In this document: positions 58,646-64,000 of the stretch, piece by piece | How positions within the stretch are numbered: position 1 is the first letter of the stretch | Layout: each line of letters starts with the position of its first letter | Assembly (NCBI GenBank): GCA_934548045.1 | Contig: CAKTEM010000007.1 | Location: forward strand, 62,001-126,000 | Length of the DNA stretch: 64,000 bases | DNA from: an uncultured Faecalibacterium sp. | GTDB lineage: Bacteria; Bacillota; Clostridia; Oscillospirales; Ruminococcaceae | Direction: 5' to 3' | Translations under genes and position numbers: made by a program | The notes under the pieces: generated by a model | What the model was told of the DNA's origin: nothing | Database searches by the model: none | The model's input: the letters and a program-made list of their open reading frames with translations, nothing else

Positions 58646-61600
58646 ATGCAAAAACATTCATCCGTATTCATTACGAGAGCATGTTCTCTGGTCGTGACGC
58701 TTGCACTGATGCTGTCGGTGGTCATCATCCCGGCATCGGCTGTCAACGCCAGCGCAAAGGACATGAACCCGACCGACGATCCGCTGCTGGGTACTCAGTT
58801 CGCGGTGGACGCTGTCATTCCGCTGGTCTCCACCGGTGACGGCAAGGACATCTCCCTGACCGTTCCGGTGCAGGGTGTCGACAAGGACGCTCTGGAGGCT
58901 GCTGTCGCGGCCGGTCAGGTCAGCGTCGCCCTCAACCGTGACGAGACCCGTCCGTATGTCAATGAGGAAATCTATCCCAACCAGTACGACGGCGGCGCGC
59001 TCGACGACTGGAAGACCCAGAAGGCCGATGAGAATGAGTTCACCGACCTGCAGCTCTCCGTGACAGAGGCCGACGGTGCAGTTGTCCTGAACGTGTCCTT
59101 CCACGTCAACAACTACTTCTATAACACCAACCGCTCCACCGGTGAGGTCACAAGCAGCGATTACAGCGTTCCTCATGTCGCTGGCGGCTACTACCTCGAC
59201 CTGTGCGGCTACTTCAACCTGACTGCTCAGCTGGATGGCAACACCATCGGCACCGCTCCGGTCAAGGTCGCTCCGTATGAGAACTTCAGCACCATGTGGG
59301 AGATCTACAAGGAGCTGGACGACATCGTTGCCAACGGCACTGCAAACGGCCTGTACGTCGAGAAGTTCTCGATGGGCCAGTCCACCGCAGGCCGTGACAT
59401 GCCTTACCTCATCGTGGCTGACTCCAAGTCCAGCGTCGACAACTGGCTGGCTCTGACCGAGAAGGCCGAGACCGACCCGGACACGGTTCTGGAGCAGATC
59501 GCAAACGGTGAGCTGAACGACGTCCGCGTTCCCGTTCTGTACTCCAATATCCACCCCAACGAAGTCTCCGCTACCGATGGCGTTCTGGACTTCGCAAAGA
59601 TGATCACCTCCGAGAAGAGCATCTCCTACAACACCCTGACCGGTTTCACCGCTGAGGGTGAGGCAGAACTGGCCAAGGAGATGGGTCCTGTCGGTGAGGC
59701 TGGCAGCGTTGCTGTTCCCGACCTCGTCAAGGACAAGGCAAGCTATCTGGGCTATCTGACCGTCGATAACAACGGTCTGTCCGGCAAGGTCGACCTCGAG
59801 AAGTACTATACTGTCGAGAACAAGACCATCAACGTCAAGGACGAGCTGCTGAAGGACGTCTTCTTCATTCTGGCTCCTGAAGAGAATGTCGACGGCCGTA
59901 CCTACCTGACCCGTCACTCCACCAACGGTTACGACCTGAACCGTGACAACTCCTTCCAGACCACCTCCGAGACTGCCAACATGCAGAAGCTCATTGGCAC
60001 CTTCAACCCGGTGTCCTTCGTCGAGTTCCACGGCCGCATCAAGGCGTTCCAGTGCGAGCCCTGCGATCCTCCGCACGAGCCGAACTTCGAGTATGACCAG
60101 CTGGCAAACAACCTCATCGGCGGCGGTGAGGCTCTGGGCATCGGCGCAGTTGCCAACAACTCCGATTACAACTCCTACGTCATCCCTCAGCGTGACTACC
60201 TGAGCTACACCGGCGAGGGCGAGAACACCTACTGGGAAGACCCGTGGGATGATATGTCCACCAGCTATACTCCGCAGTTCGCAATGCTGCAGGGTACTGT
60301 CGCTTACACCGTCGAGCTGCCTGCTTACTGCAACGAGACCGCTCAGGCTGTCCAGTATGGCTGCCTGAACCAGTCCAACTACATCGCAGAGCAGAAGCTC
60401 TCCTACCTGCAATCTCAGGTCACCATCTTCCAGCGTGGTGTCCACAACCTGAACTCCGATGCCTTCGAGCTGGTCGGCCAGTGGCTCTGCGACCAGAACG
60501 ACGTTGAGGGTGCTGAGATGGATATCTTCCGCCCCGAGTACACCGGCGAAGGCCAGAACGGCAACTTCTATCCCGAGTGCTACATCATCCCGATGGATGG
60601 TGAGAACCAGACCAACCTCGAGGCCGCCGGTGCCATGATGACCTGGCTGACCCGTAACGATGTCAAGGTTCAGGTCACCACCAAGTCCTTCGAGTACAAC
60701 GGTGTCACCTATCCGGTCGGCACCATGATCGTTCCCATGTATCAGGCAAAGCGCAGCGTCGCCAACGGCGCACTGTACGACGGCACCCTCATCAACAACT
60801 GGACTGTCCTGTACTCTGAGGGTATCACCAGCTTCAACGAGACCCGTGGCTTTGACATGGTGACCGTTGCCGAGCCTGCTGCTTACGAGACCATCTCCGC
60901 TGTCTGCGGCAAGGCCATGGACTACGAGGCTGCTGCCAACTACGTCGCAAAGAACGTCAAGACCGTCTTCACCGGTATCTCCGGCGCAGACGTCATCATC
61001 TCCAACGCATCCGAGGCTTCCACCTCCGCTGTCAACGCTCTGCTCAAGGCAGGTAAGACCGTCGGTATGGTGACCGAGGGCGAGTACAAGGGCGACTTCA
61101 TCTGCTCTTACAAGGACTTCCTGACCGTCAAAGACCAGTATGTTCTGACCGCTACCGGTGTTTCCGGCACTGTCAATGCACAGGTCATTTCCAAGTCTCC
61201 CACGGTCTACATCCCGGGCGAGGCAAAGGAGAACACCTCCGGCTTCCGTTACTCCAATCAGGTCAGCAGCGTTGCAAACTGGAACTATGACCAGGCTGCT
61301 ATGAAGCTGATGAACTTCGACACCACCAGCAATGTCTCCGAGGCTGACGCCGTTGCCGGTGCATCCGCACTGGATGCAGACGCAAAGACCGCTGTCCAGA
61401 ACGGCCTGCCCTACATCGGCTACGGTTCTCGTGCAACCGTCGATGTCGTTCCGGGCGCAAAGCGCACTACGCTGAGCGGCGCAATGGACTGCCTGACTCC
61501 GGTCGTCTACCCGAACGAGAGTCTCGTTAATGCAAGCTACATCGCTGACAACGACGGCATCCTCTACGGCTACGGTCTGGGCTACTTCTCCGCTCTGCCG

Positions 61601-61939
61601 GAGAGCGCAACGGTTCTGGTCCAGAGCGACCCGACCCGTACCCCGACCGAGGGCTTCATCCCGACCAACACCGCAGAGCGTGCAGCAGCGTTTGAAGCAT
61701 ACTGCAATGGCGGTGTGCAGGGCTTTGCTTACACCGAGGACGGCATGGACGTTGTCCTGTTCGCAAACTCCCTGACCAATAAGGTCCAGCAGCGTGACGA
61801 GTACGCTTACATCAGCAACTTCCTGTTCAGCACTGTCCTGAGCGAGGATGCTTACACCACCGCAAACACCCACCCTGCCGAAGCCTATGTCCGCGGCATC
61901 ATCGCCGATGTCGCTCACTGGGCAAGCAGCATCGCATAA
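58646..61939 (+). CDS. Secreted M14-family zinc carboxypeptidase
   Basis: The 1097 residues start with a signal peptide (cleavage near ASA, about residue 36). The zinc site is visible: H303 and E306 in NIHPNEVSATDG and H462 in FVEFHGR. GYDLNRDNSF supplies the substrate-binding Asn-Arg. The general base is E557 in TVELPAYCNE. The long C-terminal half has no obvious family, but its repeated beta-like segments suggest extra extracellular domains. It probably trims peptides outside the cell. No sortase or S-layer anchor is seen. It is monocistronic. Confidence 0.87.
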   Translation: MQKHSSVFITRACSLVVTLALMLSVVIIPASAVNASAKDMNPTDDPLLGTQFAVDAVIPLVSTGDGKDISLTVPVQGVDKDALEAAVAAGQVSVALNRDETRPYVNEEIYPNQYDGGALDDWKTQKADENEFTDLQLSVTEADGAVVLNVSFHVNNYFYNTNRSTGEVTSSDYSVPHVAGGYYLDLCGYFNLTAQLDGNTIGTAPVKVAPYENFSTMWEIYKELDDIVANGTANGLYVEKFSMGQSTAGRDMPYLIVADSKSSVDNWLALTEKAETDPDTVLEQIANGELNDVRVPVLYSNIHPNEVSATDGVLDFAKMITSEKSISYNTLTGFTAEGEAELAKEMGPVGEAGSVAVPDLVKDKASYLGYLTVDNNGLSGKVDLEKYYTVENKTINVKDELLKDVFFILAPEENVDGRTYLTRHSTNGYDLNRDNSFQTTSETANMQKLIGTFNPVSFVEFHGRIKAFQCEPCDPPHEPNFEYDQLANNLIGGGEALGIGAVANNSDYNSYVIPQRDYLSYTGEGENTYWEDPWDDMSTSYTPQFAMLQGTVAYTVELPAYCNETAQAVQYGCLNQSNYIAEQKLSYLQSQVTIFQRGVHNLNSDAFELVGQWLCDQNDVEGAEMDIFRPEYTGEGQNGNFYPECYIIPMDGENQTNLEAAGAMMTWLTRNDVKVQVTTKSFEYNGVTYPVGTMIVPMYQAKRSVANGALYDGTLINNWTVLYSEGITSFNETRGFDMVTVAEPAAYETISAVCGKAMDYEAAANYVAKNVKTVFTGISGADVIISNASEASTSAVNALLKAGKTVGMVTEGEYKGDFICSYKDFLTVKDQYVLTATGVSGTVNAQVISKSPTVYIPGEAKENTSGFRYSNQVSSVANWNYDQAAMKLMNFDTTSNVSEADAVAGASALDADAKTAVQNGLPYIGYGSRATVDVVPGAKRTTLSGAMDCLTPVVYPNESLVNASYIADNDGILYGYGLGYFSALPESATVLVQSDPTRTPTEGFIPTNTAERAAAFEAYCNGGVQGFAYTEDGMDVVLFANSLTNKVQQRDEYAYISNFLFSTVLSEDAYTTANTHPAEAYVRGIIADVAHWASSIA

Positions 61940-61962
61940 CCCGAACTTCATAACCGCATAAG

Positions 61963-61998
61963 AAACGACCGCCTGACGAACATCAGGCGGTCGTTTTT
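61963..61998 (+). terminator. Intrinsic terminator after the M14 peptidase
   Basis: AAACGACCGCCTGA and TCAGGCGGTCGTTT form a 14-bp stem followed by TTTTT. Confidence 0.9.
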
Positions 61999-62027
61999 GC
62001 GGATGCTGGCACCAAATTATGAATAAA

Positions 62028-62070
62028 CAACACGGCTGCTGCATGGTACGCACCACACAGCAGCCGTGTT
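62028..62070. terminator. Terminator of the small lipoprotein gene
   Basis: AACACGGCTGCTG and CAGCAGCCGTGTT form a 13-bp stem between the convergent peptidase and lipoprotein genes. T-rich flanks are modest. Confidence 0.65.
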
Positions 62071-62113
62071 TGTTATCTGCTATTCTTAAAAATCAAATCT
62101 TATTTCTAAACCC

Positions 62114-62671
62114 TTACTTCGCCAGTGCAGCCTTGATATTTGCCAGCACAGTATCGCTATCCTCACAGCAGACCATAATGACCTCGCCGGTGGGGGCGGT
62201 CTCGACCTTGGCGGCCTTGGCGATCTGGTACTGGTCTTCGAGGTAGTGTTCCATCGTCTGCTGCTGGCTGAGGACATAGTTGTTCAGGGCGTCCACGACC
62301 TCCTGCGTCTTGCCGTCAGCAGGCTTGACGATGGCGATGCCGTAGCTCTGGGTCATCATGGCGGAGACAGACGCCGCAAAATCGGTGTAGCTGCCCTCTT
62401 CCAGACCCAGCAGGGGGAGCATCATGTTCCCGACCTCGTCATTCAGCTGGTCGGCGTCGTAGTCCTTGCTGTAACCGTACTGGGCGGTGAATTTGCCATC
62501 CTCGCCCTTGGTGAAGATCATATTGTATTCGTTGTCGTCGGCGTTCCGGGCATCGTGAAGGATCTGGGTGTAGTCCTTCGGGGTGGCGGAAGCGGCAGGC
62601 TTGCCGGAGCAGCCCACGAGGGCAAACAGAGCCAGACCGGCCAGCAGGGTGGCGAGAAAACGTTTCATCAT
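62114..62671 (-). CDS. Small lipoprotein of unknown function (DUF4358-like)
   Basis: The start at 62671 follows AAAGGA. The 185 residues begin MMKRFLATLLAGLALFALVGC, a lipoprotein signal. The mature domain has an alpha/beta look, with YGIAIVKPADGKTQEVVDAL and a late IMVCCEDSDTVL. It resembles clostridial DUF4358 lipoproteins, which have no known function. No partner gene is adjacent. Confidence 0.7.
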   Translation of the reverse strand: MMKRFLATLLAGLALFALVGCSGKPAASATPKDYTQILHDARNADDNEYNMIFTKGEDGKFTAQYGYSKDYDADQLNDEVGNMMLPLLGLEEGSYTDFAASVSAMMTQSYGIAIVKPADGKTQEVVDALNNYVLSQQQTMEHYLEDQYQIAKAAKVETAPTGEVIMVCCEDSDTVLANIKAALAK

Positions 62672-62809
62672 AGTGGTTCCTTTCGTTCCTGTCATTCGTG
62701 TAAAATTCCTTCTCTGCCGCTAGTATCTGCGATTTTGCGGCTTCTATACAAGATACGAATCACGGGGGCGGAAGATTGCAGGCTGTTTGTAACGCTTCTG
62801 TGAACAGAG

Positions 62810-63250
62810 TTACAGCATCAGGGCCTCGAGGTCGCCGTGGTTGACCGGAGTGGAGAGGATGATCTGGGTGCTGGTGGTGCCGAGTTTCTGGAACTGCAGG
62901 ATGAGATGCTCGAGCTGGGGCATACTGCCGCAGCTGACCTTAATAAGGAAGGTGTACGCGCCGGTGACGTGGTAGCACTGCAGCACCTCTTTGCTGTTCT
63001 GCATCAGCTGGACCAGCTCATCCCGGTTGGAGGGCGAGACCGAAAGGCTGATGAGGGCGTCGACATACACCCGGTCAGACGGGCGGTTCAGCTTGACCGT
63101 GTAGCCGTTGATGATGCCGTCGGTCTCGAGCTTGTGGATGCGGCTGGAAACAGCCGGGCTGGTCAGAGCCACCTGCTCGGCGATCTCCTTGACCGGCATC
63201 CGGGCGTTTTTGGCGAGCAGGGCGAGAATCTTGCGGTCTAAATCGTCCAT
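62810..63250 (-). CDS. Lrp/AsnC-family transcriptional regulator
   Basis: The 146 residues start MDDLDRKILALLAKNARM, have an N-terminal helix-turn-helix (VKEIAEQVALTSPAVSSRI) and end in the RAM ligand-binding domain with GAYTFLIKV. Such proteins sense amino acids. AAGGAG lies 11 bp before the ATG. No target gene is adjacent, so it may act in trans and on itself. Confidence 0.9.
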   Translation of the reverse strand: MDDLDRKILALLAKNARMPVKEIAEQVALTSPAVSSRIHKLETDGIINGYTVKLNRPSDRVYVDALISLSVSPSNRDELVQLMQNSKEVLQCYHVTGAYTFLIKVSCGSMPQLEHLILQFQKLGTTSTQIILSTPVNHGDLEALML

Positions 63251-63316
63251 GGGAAAAGTGCTCCTTTTTAAAATATGTTGGATTTCATAAAAATTTTCGA
63301 AAGTAAAGTTTTATTG

Positions 63317-63333
63317 TTGTACGAAACGTACAA
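63317..63333. promoter_or_regulatory. Palindrome in the Lrp leader
   Basis: TTGTACG-AAA-CGTACAA is a perfect 7+3+7 palindrome between the Lrp promoter and start codon. It is a candidate autoregulatory site. Confidence 0.5.
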
Positions 63334-63369
63334 ACCTCGAAAAAGGCCATTTTTAAATGAGTTGTTTTA

Positions 63370-63398
63370 ATTATATAAAGTTTTGCTCAAAATGTAAA
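63370..63398 (-). promoter_or_regulatory. Promoter of the Lrp/AsnC gene
   Basis: On the minus strand TTTACA and a perfect TATAAT are 17 bp apart in a very AT-rich stretch. Confidence 0.7.
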
Positions 63399-63431
63399 GT
63401 GTTAATTTAAAGCAAAAACAAAAAATTCTGT

Positions 63432-63459
63432 TTGACAAGAAAAGAAAAATGGGTATAAT
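63432..63459 (+). promoter_or_regulatory. Strong promoter of the candidate structured RNA
   Basis: TTGACA (63432-63437) and TATAAT (63454-63459) are 16 bp apart. Confidence 0.75.
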
Positions 63460-63465
63460 ATACAC

Positions 63466-63605
63466 TGCGAGGACGAGCGGTGGACAAAACCGCGCTGCTG
63501 AGAAAAAGACGAAACCCTCGCCTGATAATTTGAGATTCCCAACTTTATATACTTTCCCACCCCTCTATACACAAAAACCAGCTGCCAGGCTGGTTTTTGT
63601 GTTTG
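63466..63605 (+). ncRNA. Candidate structured small RNA of unknown class
   Basis: A strong promoter is followed by about 140 nt that end at the hairpin 63569-63602. Near the 5' end GCGAGG (63467-63472) pairs with CCTCGC (63516-63521) around an inner hairpin GCGGT/ACCGC with loop GGACAAA. I could not match it to a known riboswitch or housekeeping RNA. The only frame is a GTG-started 17-codon peptide behind a GAGG, which is an alternative reading. Confidence 0.4.
63569..63602. terminator. Bidirectional terminator
   Basis: ACACAAAAACCAGC and GCTGGTTTTTGTGT form a stem with T-runs both ways, between the candidate RNA and the MATE-type gene. Confidence 0.85.
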
Positions 63606-63646
63606 TTGGGGATTTTTTGTTTTTGGACGATGCAGGAGCAGTCTTA

Positions 63647-64000
63647 TCAGATCGTGGCGATTTTGGTTTTACGCGCCCGGAAGAACAGGACCAACGCCAC
63701 GCACAGGGTCACCATCTCACCGACCGCCAGCGGCCACCAGACGATGGAGACATTCTCTGCGCCGGTCACCTGACGGGTCAGCAGCCAGACCGGGGGCAGA
63801 ACGAACAGAACCTGACGGCAGAGCGAGATGATAAGAGACTCGATGCCGCACTCCAATGCCTGAAACACGCCCTGAAAGGCGATGCACAGCCCGGCAAAGA
63901 GGAAGCCGAGGGAGATGATGCGCATACAGCTGACACACATCGTGTAGGTTGTGCCGGAGAGGGAAAACAGGCCGGTCAGCGGCACCGCGAACAGCTCGAC
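63647..64000 (-). CDS. MATE-family efflux protein, C-terminal end (cut by window edge)
   Basis: The frame is open through the right edge of the window and ends at a stop near 63647. The visible part of about 117 residues is highly hydrophobic, with at least three membrane helices. The layout (FAGLCIAFQGVFQALECGIESLIISLCRQ, cut here) resembles the C-terminal half of MATE multidrug or toxic-compound exporters. The upstream part lies outside, so the substrate and full length are unknown. Confidence 0.75.
   Translation of the reverse strand, partial: VELFAVPLTGLFSLSGTTYTMCVSCMRIISLGFLFAGLCIAFQGVFQALECGIESLIISLCRQVLFVLPPVWLLTRQVTGAENVSIVWWPLAVGEMVTLCVALVLFFRARKTKIATI

Noticed and set aside
58658..62056. 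A 1132-codon minus strand frame across the M14 peptidase gene
   Set aside because: It is antisense to a protein with a signal peptide and an intact zinc site, shows the same Val/Asp/Leu-rich shadow composition, and has no ribosome binding site.

Overview
The window looks like chromosome from a gut Clostridia bacterium. Gene content, the GC-rich third codon positions of most genes, AGGAGG-type ribosome binding sites and the split PurH point to Faecalibacterium or a close relative. That assignment is inference from recognition and was not tested by any search. Almost every base is explained by ordinary chromosomal genes. The surprises lie in the spacers, one kinase/cell-wall island and a few small genes.

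Layout, left to right. (1) 1-9971: purine synthesis run, purM (cut by the window edge), purN, a PurO-like IMP cyclohydrolase, a stand-alone AICAR formyltransferase, purD, purL and purB. (2) 10164-12215: an RsuA-type pseudouridine synthase and a PucR/CdaR-like regulator. (3) 12462-17059: ftsE, ftsX, an EnvC/PcsB-like hydrolase with an intact LytM site, a 35-residue membrane protein and a CtpA-type protease, a septal peptidoglycan-remodelling set. rsmA follows. (4) 18323-24050, minus strand and visibly AT-richer: an unknown membrane protein, a SEDS protein, a class B PBP, a PP2C phosphatase and a Hanks-type kinase, laid out much like the actinobacterial fha-rodA-pbpA-pstP-pkn locus. (5) 24464-28325, minus: tsaD, polA and a ferredoxin. 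(6) 28447-37729: an ArsC-like protein, an unknown membrane-anchored protein, a SpoIID-domain protein, two glycosyltransferases and the dTDP-rhamnose genes rfbA, rfbD and rfbB, without rfbC. (7) 37828-41700: a lipoprotein, an array of 10-bp palindromic sites, a broken XRE repressor, a HigBA-type toxin-antitoxin pair, pfkA, and tRNA-Gln and tRNA-Pro. (8) 42104-51012, minus: a large FtsX-type ABC transporter and two paralogous orphan oligopeptide-binding lipoproteins. (9) 51403-54677: a LicT/GlcT-type antiterminator with its own RAT/terminator switch in front of a PTS EIICBA permease, then a GalM-like epimerase. (10) 55660-56099: a candidate type I toxin-antitoxin locus, consisting of a 39-residue hydrophobic peptide gene facing a roughly 100-nt RNA with a consensus promoter and a shared terminator. 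(11) 56124-58054: a YtrA-type GntR regulator with an ABC transporter. (12) 58646-64000: a secreted M14 carboxypeptidase, a small lipoprotein, an Lrp/AsnC regulator, a candidate structured RNA and the end of a MATE-type exporter.

A dispersed family of long palindromic, TA-flanked repeats occupies several spacers: full-length copies near 3144-3436, 17058-17356 and 48632-48978, and half copies near 12288 and 36529. They usually abut a stop codon. At ctpA the stop codon is itself made by the repeat end. A related 118-bp palindrome lies after purB.

The most promising undescribed item is the convergent small-peptide/small-RNA locus at 55660-56099. Its two RNAs also share a leader motif carried on opposite strands. 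The kinase/SEDS/PBP island and the palindromic repeat family come next.
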